The notes under the pieces: generated by a model
Database searches by the model: none
What the model was told of the DNA's origin: nothing
Seen by the model: only the letters and a program-made list of their open reading frames with translations
Assembly (NCBI GenBank): GCA_030057555.1
Contig: JASGUU010000064.1
Location: 26,645-90,644 of the forward strand
Direction of reading: 5' to 3'
Length of the DNA: 64,000 bases
From: Bacillota bacterium
GTDB taxonomy: Bacteria; Bacillota; Clostridia; Saccharofermentanales; Fastidiosipilaceae
Program-made: the position numbers and the translations under genes
Shown here: one piece after another, positions 52,417-61,176 of the stretch
Layout of the letters: each line of letters opens with the position of its first letter
Position numbering within the stretch: position 1 is the first letter of the stretch

Positions 52417-54066
52417 ATGACAGGGACAGTTAAGGCAGTCATCTTCGACCGGGCGGGAACCGCCACGGATAATGGTGGTTTCGCACCGATCGAGTCGATC
52501 GTGGAAAGCATCGCCGCGCTGCAGCGGCAGGGCATCAAAACAGCTTTCACCACCGTCTGTTCTGCCGCCATGATGGAACGGCTGCTGTCACAGGACCGGG
52601 GCTGCCCGCCTGATTTCACGATCTCCTCCGGGCAGGTTCCAGGGGGCAGGTCCGTCCCCTTTATGATCTGGCAGAATCTCATGCACTTTGGCATTGAGGA
52701 CCCACGGGAAGCCATCATGGTCGGCGATACCACAGCCTGTATCGCCGCAGGGATCAAGGCAGACTGCTGGACCGTCGCTGTCATCATGAACTCCCCGGAG
52801 CCGGGGCTCCCCTGTGCCGATGTCGCCGCCCTGTCCGGGAGCGAAGCCGCGGAGTGCCAGAACGCCGCCCGCGCCCGTTTTTACCGGGCCGGAGCCGATT
52901 ACATCATTGACGACATGGACGAGCTCGTGGGCGTGGTGGCGGATATCAATCGTAAATTGAGGCAAAGCTCGGCCCGCAAACTGCTCACGCCCGGGCCACT
53001 CTCCACGCGTCATTCGGTCAAACACGCGATGCTGACCGATCACTGCACCTGGGATGACGAATACAAGGCGATCACGCGTTCGGTGCTCGACGACCTCACG
53101 CGCCTCGCCGCCAACGACGACTACGCCACGGTACTGCTGCAGGGCAGCGGCTCCTATGCGGTCGAGGCCATGATCAACTGCCTCTGCGCCGAGGATGAGA
53201 AGATCCTTTTCCTGGTGAACGGCGCCTATGGCCGACGCATGCTGACAATCGCCGAAAACTCCGGCAGACACTACGAACAGCTGGCCTTTGACGCGACCCG
53301 GCCCGTCGATCCCGGGGCGCTGGAACGAAAACTTGTTGAAGATCCTGATATCGCCACAGTGGTCTTCGTGCACTGTGAAACCACCACCGGCGTCATCAAC
53401 CCTCTCGAGGAGCTGACGCGTCTGGCCAAGGCGCACGGCAGGAAGGTGCTCGTGGACGCCATGTCGAGTTTTGCAGCCTATGAGATCGACATGCCGGGCC
53501 TCGATATCGATGCTCTGGCGTCGAGTGCCAACAAGTGCCTCGAGGGCCTGCCGGGTCTCGCCTTTGTCATCGCGAAAAGGATGCTGCTCGAGGAGTGCCG
53601 GAGCAGATCCCTGTCCCACAGCCTCGACCTCCACGACCAGTATCGGGGTCTCTATGCAGATGGCGGGAAGTTTCGCTTCACCTCCCCCACCAACATCCTG
53701 CTCGCTCTGCGGCAGGCACTTGATGAATATAAGAAGGAGGGCGGACTCGAGGCCCGCCGGCAGCGCTACCGCGAGAACCACCGGATCATCGTACAGGGAC
53801 TCGAAGAGCTCGGCATCCGGCCCATCGTCACGGCCCCTCACCAGTCGTACATCATTACGACATTTGCTCTCGGGGATCTCGACTTCGCCGAACTCTACGC
53901 TGCTCTGAAGGCCGGCGGCTTCATCATCTATCCCGGCAAACTGACCTCGCAGCCGACCTTCCGTCTGGGCCATATCGGCGACGTCTACCCCGAAGACATG
54001 CGGGCGCTGGTCGCCCTTCTGGCAGAGTATCTGCGGGCGCGGCCGAGCCGGGCGCAGACCTGCTGA
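52417..54066 (+). CDS. phnXW: PhnX-PhnW fusion: cap-less phosphonoacetaldehyde hydrolase-like domain plus 2-aminoethylphosphonate transaminase
   Basis: Residues ~5-190 are PhnX-like HAD (AVIFDRAGTATDNGGFAP with Asp11; TTVCSAAMMERLL; IMVGDTTACIAAG; RFYRAGADYIIDDMDEL). In known PhnX the helical cap lies between FAPLE and the IKxxxTTG motif and carries the Schiff-base lysine. Here FAPIESIVESIAALQRQGIK goes straight through, so ~75-80 residues including that lysine are missing. Residues ~195-549 are a complete PhnW aminotransferase (KLLTPGPLSTRHSVK; VHCETTTGVINPL; PLP Lys373 in SSANKCLEG). PhnW should make phosphonoacetaldehyde from 2-aminoethylphosphonate; cleavage by the first domain is doubtful. 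Confidence 0.9.
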   Translation: MTGTVKAVIFDRAGTATDNGGFAPIESIVESIAALQRQGIKTAFTTVCSAAMMERLLSQDRGCPPDFTISSGQVPGGRSVPFMIWQNLMHFGIEDPREAIMVGDTTACIAAGIKADCWTVAVIMNSPEPGLPCADVAALSGSEAAECQNAARARFYRAGADYIIDDMDELVGVVADINRKLRQSSARKLLTPGPLSTRHSVKHAMLTDHCTWDDEYKAITRSVLDDLTRLAANDDYATVLLQGSGSYAVEAMINCLCAEDEKILFLVNGAYGRRMLTIAENSGRHYEQLAFDATRPVDPGALERKLVEDPDIATVVFVHCETTTGVINPLEELTRLAKAHGRKVLVDAMSSFAAYEIDMPGLDIDALASSANKCLEGLPGLAFVIAKRMLLEECRSRSLSHSLDLHDQYRGLYADGGKFRFTSPTNILLALRQALDEYKKEGGLEARRQRYRENHRIIVQGLEELGIRPIVTAPHQSYIITTFALGDLDFAELYAALKAGGFIIYPGKLTSQPTFRLGHIGDVYPEDMRALVALLAEYLRARPSRAQTC

Positions 54067-54164
54067 CGTGAGTTTCGAGCTGGCACCTAAAGAAGCTGAG
54101 ATGCCTTGGACTTCGCTGGATTTTGCAGGTAGATATGTTTCAGAGCCTGCATCAGGATTGCCAG

Positions 54165-54290
54165 CTTTTCGAGTTTTGTCACTTTTTTCTGACACAACTC
54201 GGCTTTTTGTCCTTTTCCGGGCTGCCAATGCCAACTTTTCGAGTTTTGTCGCCCTTTTCTGACACAACTCGGCTTTTTGTCATTCGAGAA
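54165..54290. repeat. 70-bp hairpin repeat (2 units)
   Basis: CTTTTCGAGTTTTGTC starts at 54165 and 54235. Each unit continues with a T-rich loop, CTGACACAACTCGGC and TTTTTGTC. CGAGTTTTGTCA pairs with TGACACAACTCG with one mismatch. The family differs from the 71-bp arrays although the period is almost the same. It lies in the convergent gap between phnXW and the glycoside hydrolase gene; both hairpins followed by T-runs could also terminate transcription from phnXW. Confidence 0.88.
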
Positions 54291-54336
54291 ACCAGAATCT
54301 TGTATTCTTCCTCGCCGCTACTTGTGGAGGTGGAAA

Positions 54337-54370
54337 AAGCCCGCAGCCTGGTGCTTGCGGGCTTCTTCCT
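54337..54370 (-). terminator. Bidirectional terminator between phnXW and the glycoside hydrolase gene
   Basis: A perfect 9-bp stem (AAGCCCGCA / TGCGGGCTT) with a 10-base loop. On the minus strand it runs into TTTTT (best for the glycoside hydrolase gene); on the plus strand into CTTCTTCC. Confidence 0.8.
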
Positions 54371-54398
54371 GGGACCCAGACAGGAAACTTAACCTGAA

Positions 54399-56468
54399 TC
54401 AGAAGGCGATCATCGGGATCGCCTCGGCCCCTTCCGCATCGGGCTCGACGAGGCCCTCGCGGATCTCCGGGATGCGCCGGCTGGCCTCACGCAGCTCGGC
54501 CGCGATCTCCTCGTAGGGCCGGAAGCAGATATCGGCCAGACCGATGTTGTAGTTCTCGCCGTCGAAACGGCCCAGCGCGAACTGGTCATAGGCCTGGAAG
54601 TAGTGGCAGCCAACCCCCGCCGGATCCGAGGCGGCGAGCTCGAGATAGCTGCGGATCGCCCGGCCGCGGTCGGCCTGGGTCCTGACCCCCTCGAGCCCGG
54701 TCGCCGTCAGTCCGACATCGAGCGCACCAAAGTGGAACTCGCCGATGATGACCGGCAGGTCGACGCCGAGCTCGCGCACCGCCAGAATGCGCTCCCGCGG
54801 ATCGCGGGCATAGCAGTTGATTGAGAACACATCGAAGTTCTCCCAGCCCGTCACGAGGTCCGGGTCCGAGATCCAGGCCCAGCGCATGCCGAGATTCAGG
54901 TGATCCGGATCCACACGCCGGCAGGCCGCCGAAGGGACGCTGACGTACTGACGCACCAGTTCGCGCGAGAAGCGCTTCTGGTCCTCCAGCGCCGCAGGAC
55001 TGAGCTGTGAGGCATCCGCCAGCGGCGTCCGGAGATCCTCGAAACTCCCGAGCTCAAGTCCCCAGGCGCTGTTGAGCGCCACGATCGAGCCATACTGTTC
55101 CCGCAGGCGGTCGATAAGCTCTATTTTTGCAAAACTCGCCTCCGGATTCCGCAGCACCTCATCCGCCAGGTTCAGGCCGTCGACAAAAGCCCAGCCCGGC
55201 TCGTTGCGCAGGAAGTAGCCGATGAGGCAGTTGTCGTCAACCGTCGCCTCGAGCGCCGCGGCGCAGCGGGCGGCATCCTCACGATAGGCGGGGTCGAAGA
55301 CGTCCGGGAAGTCGCGGAAGATCTTTGTCTTCGTGGTTGGAAAGGCCGGCAGCTGCATGACCCAGGGCAGGCGTGCCGCAGCCGCAAGTCTGGGATCCGA
55401 CCAGTTCCCGATGGTGTTGATGCCCGACTCAATGAGCCAGGTCCGCGTCAGCTCATGCCAGGCCCGCTCATGCCCGGCGCCGTAGACCCGGCGCAGATTC
55501 GCCCCCATGTAGGAGAAGCTCCGCGCCGGCCCGCGCCCCGTCTCCTCGCCGTCGTGGCGCAGCGGCCGGGCGAAGCAGTCGCCGTAGAGGGGATCGTCGG
55601 CGGTGGGCAGCCAGTCGAGCCAGGACTCGATACCGTCGATGCGGCAGTCGGCCGAGATGCCGAGGCAGTCGACGCCGAGGCTGAAGAAGGCTGCTCCCTC
55701 GGGATCGAGAAGGTACCAGCGCCCTTCCTGCTTAAAGGTGCGGAAGCGGCCCGTGCCCGGCGCGAGACGCCGCGAGGCATCGCCGCCGTATGCCGTGCGC
55801 CCCTCGGGATGCTCGATGCGGCCCCGTGAGCGCAGGCTCTCGAGGCGCTCACGCATCTCGGTCTCCGACACCGTCTTCCCCGGCCAGTCGCGCGTCTTCA
55901 GCTGGCCGAAGCGGTCGATGACGGGCGGGCCGGTGACAGGCCGTGCCGCGGGGCGCTCTCTGTGGGCCGTGATCTCCCCAACCCGGATATGCCGCGCCTC
56001 GTGTCCCGCGTTGATCTGAAGGCCCATGAAGCGCACATCACCGGGGGCGATGCGGCTGCCGTGGACCACATACTTCAGCTGTCCCGGGTAGCTGCCTGGA
56101 AAGAGCACATGGCCGTCCATCCAGGCGAGGTCGATGACGGCCGCCGAGGGCACCCCAGGCAGGAGGCCGAAGCGCACCCGGATCCCCGGCCGGCCTGTCT
56201 CGATCCGCCCGTCTGCGTTGGGCGAAATCAGGAAATCAAAGCCCTGGCTGTTCTCGCCGAGCACCTCGAGTTCGAGACGCAGGAAGCGGGTGCCCTCCGG
56301 CAGCAGGCCAAGTTCCAGCAGCTCACCTGCAGGCGGCACAGCGAGCAGCCCGCCCTCCGGTGGCAGCGGTTCGCCTTTTGCGCGCGTCAGTCGGATGCTC
56401 CCCAGGCTGTCGCTGGCGGGAGCTCCGAAACCATGTCGTTCGGCTCCTGTCTGCATGTTCTCATTCAT
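54399..56468 (-). CDS. Clan-A glycoside hydrolase (beta-galactosidase/agarase-like, 689 aa)
   Basis: An intracellular retaining glycosidase. An N-terminal carbohydrate-binding-like beta domain (about 1-220) precedes a TIM barrel. Candidate acid/base Glu is in GYFLRNEPGW, and candidate nucleophile Glu in LPVIIGEFHFGALDVG. GINTIGNWSDPRL and DVFSINCYARDP are typical of GH42/GH50/GH86-like enzymes; I cannot fix the family. No signal peptide is present. The start at 56468 follows GAGGTGG; the open frame continues upstream without support. It has a terminator downstream and the hairpin array upstream, and is probably transcribed alone or as the end of the fucosidase cluster. Confidence 0.8.
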   Translation of the reverse strand: MNENMQTGAERHGFGAPASDSLGSIRLTRAKGEPLPPEGGLLAVPPAGELLELGLLPEGTRFLRLELEVLGENSQGFDFLISPNADGRIETGRPGIRVRFGLLPGVPSAAVIDLAWMDGHVLFPGSYPGQLKYVVHGSRIAPGDVRFMGLQINAGHEARHIRVGEITAHRERPAARPVTGPPVIDRFGQLKTRDWPGKTVSETEMRERLESLRSRGRIEHPEGRTAYGGDASRRLAPGTGRFRTFKQEGRWYLLDPEGAAFFSLGVDCLGISADCRIDGIESWLDWLPTADDPLYGDCFARPLRHDGEETGRGPARSFSYMGANLRRVYGAGHERAWHELTRTWLIESGINTIGNWSDPRLAAAARLPWVMQLPAFPTTKTKIFRDFPDVFDPAYREDAARCAAALEATVDDNCLIGYFLRNEPGWAFVDGLNLADEVLRNPEASFAKIELIDRLREQYGSIVALNSAWGLELGSFEDLRTPLADASQLSPAALEDQKRFSRELVRQYVSVPSAACRRVDPDHLNLGMRWAWISDPDLVTGWENFDVFSINCYARDPRERILAVRELGVDLPVIIGEFHFGALDVGLTATGLEGVRTQADRGRAIRSYLELAASDPAGVGCHYFQAYDQFALGRFDGENYNIGLADICFRPYEEIAAELREASRRIPEIREGLVEPDAEGAEAIPMIAF

Positions 56469-56644
56469 CCTCATCCACCTCGAATCTGGGGCGCGGCAGC
56501 TCCCCTTGTACCTACAGATACTTTCTATCACAGCCTCGCCTCCACGACGACCCGTTGCCTTCGCTTCGGGAAAAACATCGTAAAATCGCGAAAAGCATGA
56601 GGAAAAAGCGTGCGGACTGAATCCCGGGCGGCCAGGTTGGAAGA

Positions 56645-56970
56645 TGTCCAAAAACATTTGGATTTCTCCTCATCTTGACGACAAAGGCTGGTTTCTGGTC
56701 AGGATCGAGACTTTTCCAAAAAAGATTTGGATTTCTCTTCATCTTGACCACAGAAGGCCTGTTTCCGGTCAAGATCGAGACTTTGCCAAAAAAATATTTG
56801 GATTTCTCCTCATCCTGACCACAGAAGGCCTGTTTCTGGTCAAGATGGGGACTTTTCCAAAAAAAAATTTGGATTTCTCCTCATCTTGACCACAGAAGGC
56901 CTGTTTTTGGTCAGGATCGAGACTTTGCCAAGAAATATTCTGGATTACTGCCCATCCTGACCACCAGGGA
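56645..56970. repeat. 71-bp tandem hairpin array 2 (about 4.5 units)
   Basis: TGGTC or CGGTC unit starts fall at 56696, 56766, 56837 and 56908 (70-71 bp apart), with a partial unit before. Each unit holds GGTCA-GATCGAGACTTT, CCAAAAAA...TTTGGATTTCTC, CATC-TGACCACAGAAGGCC and GTTT. TGGTCAAGAT pairs with ATCTTGACCA, and CCAAA with TTTGG. The reverse complement aligns to array 1. It fills the gap between the glycoside hydrolase start and the Tet-like gene stop. The tail, GCGCGCCGC, resembles the junction to element E at array 1. Confidence 0.93.
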
Positions 56971-57025
56971 GGGGGCCGCGCGCGCCGCAGCACGGCGCGC
57001 AGCCTCAGGATCTGGTCTTCATCCC

Positions 57026-58969
57026 CTACAGCGCTCCCCGCACGGAGAGGATATAGCGCTCGCGGTCGAGAGGATCGATGCCACGATAGGGCGAAACATG
57101 ACTCTCCCCGGGCGGGCAGGGTTCATAGCCGTCATGCACCAGCTCCAGCAGCCCACGGCCGCCGCTGAGCCGGGCCAGCACGACCGGAAAATCGAGGCCG
57201 GTCGCCACCGGCAGACGCCCTTCGAGGCAGCGCCGGGCGAGAGCGCCCTCACCCTCGAGCTCATCTCTCGCGATGGTGCCGCGCCGGCCGAGAAGCTCGC
57301 CGATGACCCGGCTCGCCGCCTCCTCCGGCAGACGCAGACGGAAACGCCAGATCGGCTCCAGCAGAACGGATCCTGCCGCGAAGAGCGCCCGCCGCAGCGC
57401 CATCGGTGTCACCGTGACGAAGTCCAGCGGATGCGTGTGCACATGGTGATCTTCTCCATCCACGAGCGTCACAGCAATGTCCGTCACCTGCCAGCCATAG
57501 ACCCCCTGCTCCAGAACCAGCGGCACCGTCTGCTCGACCTGCCCCTGATAGCGATAGGAGATCCGGGTATCCGGCACCACGCTCTCGTAGCGCAGACCGC
57601 TCCCCGGCGGCAGCGGCTCCACCCGAAAACGCGTCACCGCCCAGCAGGGCTTGGGCATCGTATAGTGATCCTCCGCCTCCGCCACCCGCGCCGGCGTCTC
57701 CCGGTAGACCACCTCCGGCTCCCCCACCTCCACCTCGAGTCCGAAGCGCCCGGCGAGCGTCTCCGTCAGCACCTCAATCTGCACCACGCCTGTCACGTGC
57801 AGAAGCAGCGCCCCCGTCTCCGGCAGTTCGAGCGGCCGCAGCCCCGGCTCCTCGGCCTCGAGTTCACGGCAGGCGGCAACGAGCTCCGGCCGTCTGGCCG
57901 TATCCGGCACCCGCAGCTCGACCCGCAGCAGCGCCGGGGCGGGCTCCTCCCAGCGCGCTGCCAGGCCTCCCTCCACACCCGTCAGCATATCGCCGGCCCG
58001 CACCGAGCGAAAACCCGCCAGTGCCGCGACATCTCCCCTCTCGAGGCGCCCACTGTCCACGGCCCTCGCCCCGGACACCTGACGGATCTGGACGATCTTC
58101 GCACTTTCCCCCGTCCGCGAATTCAGGAGCGGCTGACGGTTTTCAAGTTCACCTGCCAGCAGACGTACATGGGCGAGTCTGCCGAGGCGACGATCCTGTT
58201 CAACCTTATAAACATAGGCAAAGCTCCCCACGTCCACCGCCTCAAGCCGCGGCTCCACCAGCCGGGCCACCGCCTCGAGCAGAGAGTCGATCCCCCGATC
58301 CTGGAGAGCGGATCCGGCGAGCCAGGGCAAAATCTCTCCGGTCAGGAACTGTTTGCCAAGCGCCTCTTCCAGCCGACTTCGCGGCACCCTCTCTCCGACC
58401 AGCCAGGCGTCGGCAAGCACGGCGTCGTTTTCGGCCAGCTCAGCGAGCCAGGTCTCCGGCTCGGCGAGAGAAAGCAGCGGGCGGCCGGCGAGACGGCGCA
58501 TGCTGCCCAGCACGGCGTCGACATCAGCTCCCGTCCGGTCCGTCTTATTGACAAACAACAGCACCGGCAGCCCCCGCGCGGCGAGACGGCGCCAGTGCAC
58601 CTCGCTCTGTGCCTCGACTCCCTCGACCGCCGAGAGGCAGAGAATCGCGGCGTCGAGGATATTGAGGCTGCGTGCCACTTCACCCTCGAAATCACGGTGC
58701 CCCGGCGTGTCGATGAGGTTGATCGTGCGACCCCGCCAGTTGAGACGGGCTGATGCGGCCCGTACAGAGATCCCGCGCGCCCGCTCAACACTGAGATAGT
58801 CTGTCTGCGCCGTCCCCAGATCGACACTGCCGGCCGCCTGAATCACGCCCGCATGCTGCAGCAGACGCTCGGTCAGTGTGGTCTTGCCCGCATCGACATG
58901 GGCGAGGATGCCGATGCAGACCGGCGTCGGGTCCTGTCGTTCTTTGCCTGTCACAGTGTCATTTCCCAT
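57026..58969 (-). CDS. Tet(M)/EF-G-like translational GTPase (647 aa)
   Basis: Ribosomal-protection-type GTPase. The G domain is intact: AHVDAGKTT (24-32), the RGIS switch I region, DTPGHRDF and NKTD. EF-G-like domains II-V follow, with length equal to Tet(M)/Tet(W). It lacks hallmarks of a recently acquired tet gene: there is no leader peptide, no mobile gene is near, and codon use is as GC-rich as its neighbours. It is therefore more likely a chromosomal homologue of uncertain drug activity. It starts 9 bp after a URO-D gene and is last in a four-gene operon. Confidence 0.88.
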   Translation of the reverse strand: MGNDTVTGKERQDPTPVCIGILAHVDAGKTTLTERLLQHAGVIQAAGSVDLGTAQTDYLSVERARGISVRAASARLNWRGRTINLIDTPGHRDFEGEVARSLNILDAAILCLSAVEGVEAQSEVHWRRLAARGLPVLLFVNKTDRTGADVDAVLGSMRRLAGRPLLSLAEPETWLAELAENDAVLADAWLVGERVPRSRLEEALGKQFLTGEILPWLAGSALQDRGIDSLLEAVARLVEPRLEAVDVGSFAYVYKVEQDRRLGRLAHVRLLAGELENRQPLLNSRTGESAKIVQIRQVSGARAVDSGRLERGDVAALAGFRSVRAGDMLTGVEGGLAARWEEPAPALLRVELRVPDTARRPELVAACRELEAEEPGLRPLELPETGALLLHVTGVVQIEVLTETLAGRFGLEVEVGEPEVVYRETPARVAEAEDHYTMPKPCWAVTRFRVEPLPPGSGLRYESVVPDTRISYRYQGQVEQTVPLVLEQGVYGWQVTDIAVTLVDGEDHHVHTHPLDFVTVTPMALRRALFAAGSVLLEPIWRFRLRLPEEAASRVIGELLGRRGTIARDELEGEGALARRCLEGRLPVATGLDFPVVLARLSGGRGLLELVHDGYEPCPPGESHVSPYRGIDPLDRERYILSVRGAL

Positions 58970-58978
58970 CCTGCTGTC

Positions 58979-60115
58979 TCAACACCCGGAGCCCCCGCCA
59001 TCCGGGCGCCAGGCGCGCTCTTCGCAGAGATCCAGATAGAGCTTCACCGCCGCGGGCGGAATGTCCCAGGGGATGTGATTGCCTATGGCCATCATATAGC
59101 CCCCGGTCATCGCTGCCGTCTGAACCATCCCGTCAACCATGCGTTCGATGGCCTCCCGGTCGCCGTATTTCAGGATCCGGTTGTCCCCTTCTCCGGCGAT
59201 GAAGAAGTCCGGGTGCGCCCGGGCAATACGGCGGTAGTCCGTGTAGGGCTCGCTCACCAGTCCTGCCGCCCCGCAGGCGATGACATCCTCGATGACCGCG
59301 TCGGCACAGCCGTCGGTCATGAAGATCACCGTCTTTCCCGCGTCTTTCAGTATGGACCAGAACTCCTCATAGCAGGGATAGATATAGCGGTGCATCCAGG
59401 CCGGCGGGCAGACGGGGCCGCGGGTCATGACGATGTCGTCGTGGCAGACGACGAAATGGACCGGCAGACGGCTTATCGCCCGGAAGACGCGGCGGTTGAT
59501 CTCCGCGAAGCCGGCCATCACCGGGGCGAAGCGCCGGTCGAGGCACGAGGCCAGAAACAGCTCCCAGCCAAAGGTCAGAAGCGGCCACATGAACATCGTG
59601 TTGTAGAAACCGCACGAGACATCGCTGCCGACGGGTGCCCGGGTCCAGGCGGCAGGATAGTCCTGGCGCAGGCGCTGATAGATCGCCTCCTCGCTGCGAA
59701 AATCCCAGTTCATCACAACATGCGGCCAGTCACGCATATCGGCGTGTTCCAGCGGATCGAAGGAAAAGACATCCTCTTCCGTGCTGAAGTACTTCTCTCC
59801 GTGCTCCCAGGTATCAGTCTCACCGTCGCCCCAGCGGACCCGGTGCCGTTCGCGGTCCGCAGAGGGCCCGTCTCCGCCGAGGACGGGGCGTTCCTTCGGC
59901 GAATCGCTCTCCGGGACCGGCAGCCCCAGCTCCGGATAGAGCTCCCGCAGGCGCAGCCGGCAGAGGCGCGGGTGCTCGTAGTAATCAATGCCCGTCAGGA
60001 AGCTCTCGGCATCGGGATTGGACCAGGCCTCCCAGTGAGGAATCCGTCCCGCTGGCCGCCGGCAGAGCAGCGTATCGTGACGCCTTTTCTCCCGTTCCGT
60101 GACCATCCCTCTCAC
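58979..60115 (-). CDS. URO-D superfamily protein, second copy, metal motif altered (378 aa)
   Basis: Related to uroporphyrinogen decarboxylase/MtaA-type methyltransferases. Visible are IPHWEAWSNPDAESF, DWPHVVMNWDFRSEEAIYQRL, FVVCHDDIVMTRGP and VIEDVIACGAAGLVSEP. The stretch where relatives have the zinc ligand motif HxCG reads FMTDGCADAV, so the His is absent, and function may differ from corrinoid methyltransferases. The start is GTG 60115 (overlapping the upstream stop) or ATG 60106. The role in a fucosidase operon is unknown. Confidence 0.78.
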   Translation of the reverse strand: MRGMVTEREKRRHDTLLCRRPAGRIPHWEAWSNPDAESFLTGIDYYEHPRLCRLRLRELYPELGLPVPESDSPKERPVLGGDGPSADRERHRVRWGDGETDTWEHGEKYFSTEEDVFSFDPLEHADMRDWPHVVMNWDFRSEEAIYQRLRQDYPAAWTRAPVGSDVSCGFYNTMFMWPLLTFGWELFLASCLDRRFAPVMAGFAEINRRVFRAISRLPVHFVVCHDDIVMTRGPVCPPAWMHRYIYPCYEEFWSILKDAGKTVIFMTDGCADAVIEDVIACGAAGLVSEPYTDYRRIARAHPDFFIAGEGDNRILKYGDREAIERMVDGMVQTAAMTGGYMMAIGNHIPWDIPPAAVKLYLDLCEERAWRPDGGGSGC

Positions 60116-61176
60116 CCCGTCCCCGGCACGCGGGATACCGCGTACAGGGCCTCGATGTTTTCCAGCGGCACGTCACCCTCGAAGGCCTGGCTCGCCATCA
60201 GAATGTAGCCGCTGCCGTCGGCGGCCAGCGTGTCGATATAGTGGCGCGTCTCCCGGCGCACGTCCTCGACACTGCCAAAGGGCAGGACGCCCTGCGTGTC
60301 GATGCCTCCGTGGAAGAGCAGCTCAGAGCCCCAGGCCGCCTTCAGCTTCTCCGGCTCGAGGCCCGCCACCTTCTGCACAGGCTCAAGGCCGTCGACGCCG
60401 CAGCCGACAAGCTCCGGGATCACGTCCGCCACAGCGCCGCAGGAATGCTGCAGATAGAAGGCGCCATAGGCGTGGGCGAGCTCTGTCAGTCTGCGGGTAT
60501 TCCTGGCAAAAAACTGCCGCCACATGGGCACGCTCAGCAGCAGGCTGCGCTGGGTGCCGTAATCATCATGGACACGCAGGACATCGATACGCCCACCGGC
60601 AGCTTCGAAGAGGCGTTCGTAGTGCTCGAGCTCGAAGGCCACCATGCGGTCGTAGACAAAGTGGGCCAGCTCGGGTTCGAGGGCCATGTCAATAAAGAGG
60701 CTCTCCATGCTGCGCAGTGCCGTTGCCATCTGAAACGGCCCCGCATGACCGACGACGATGGCGCGGTCTGGCCAGCGGTCGAGTCCGCGGCCAAAGCCCT
60801 CGTAGTCGAAATCGTCCGGATCCGGCCAGCGGAACTCCTGCAGTTCAGCGAGGGTCCGGGCGGCATCGAGCGGCCGCCGGACGATCTGGCCGTGGTACTC
60901 CTTCCCGGTCCAGACACTGCGGCTGTATGTGCCCCACCAGCTGGCCGTGACCTCGTAGCCGTCGGCATCGGTATAGGCGGGCAGCGTGGGCCCTGTGTAA
61001 TCCACCGCCGGGTAGCGCGTGTCAATCTCGAAATGCCGCAGCAGCGCCTCGTGGTCGGGCAGGCCGTAGTGGGCCAGCAGCCTCCGGTTGACGACGCTGA
61101 CCGCCTCGAAGGCGGCCGGGACCCGGTCAACGGCGGCATGGGCGAAGGCGGCGCGGACGCGCTCTTTCGAGGTCAT
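60112..61176 (-). CDS. URO-D superfamily protein, first copy, with HxCG motif (354 aa)
   Basis: A uroporphyrinogen-decarboxylase-fold protein of the methyltransferase-like group rather than HemE. N-terminal TSKERVRAAFAHAAVDRVP, GPFQMATALRSMESLFIDMA, VHDDYGTQRSLLLSV and the metal motif YLQHSCGAVADVIPELVGCGVDGLEP are clear. His and Cys of HSCG are candidate zinc ligands. The end (DGSGYILMASQAFEGDVPLENI) is typical. It overlaps the fucosidase gene by 4 bp and the second URO-D gene by 4 bp, so all are translated from one message. Confidence 0.87.
   Translation of the reverse strand: MTSKERVRAAFAHAAVDRVPAAFEAVSVVNRRLLAHYGLPDHEALLRHFEIDTRYPAVDYTGPTLPAYTDADGYEVTASWWGTYSRSVWTGKEYHGQIVRRPLDAARTLAELQEFRWPDPDDFDYEGFGRGLDRWPDRAIVVGHAGPFQMATALRSMESLFIDMALEPELAHFVYDRMVAFELEHYERLFEAAGGRIDVLRVHDDYGTQRSLLLSVPMWRQFFARNTRRLTELAHAYGAFYLQHSCGAVADVIPELVGCGVDGLEPVQKVAGLEPEKLKAAWGSELLFHGGIDTQGVLPFGSVEDVRRETRHYIDTLAADGSGYILMASQAFEGDVPLENIEALYAVSRVPGTG

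Noticed and set aside
57026..58969. Recently acquired tetracycline resistance gene
   Set aside because: No conjugative or IS sequences are near, there is no tet leader, codon use is native, and it is embedded in an operon. Resistance cannot be claimed from sequence.
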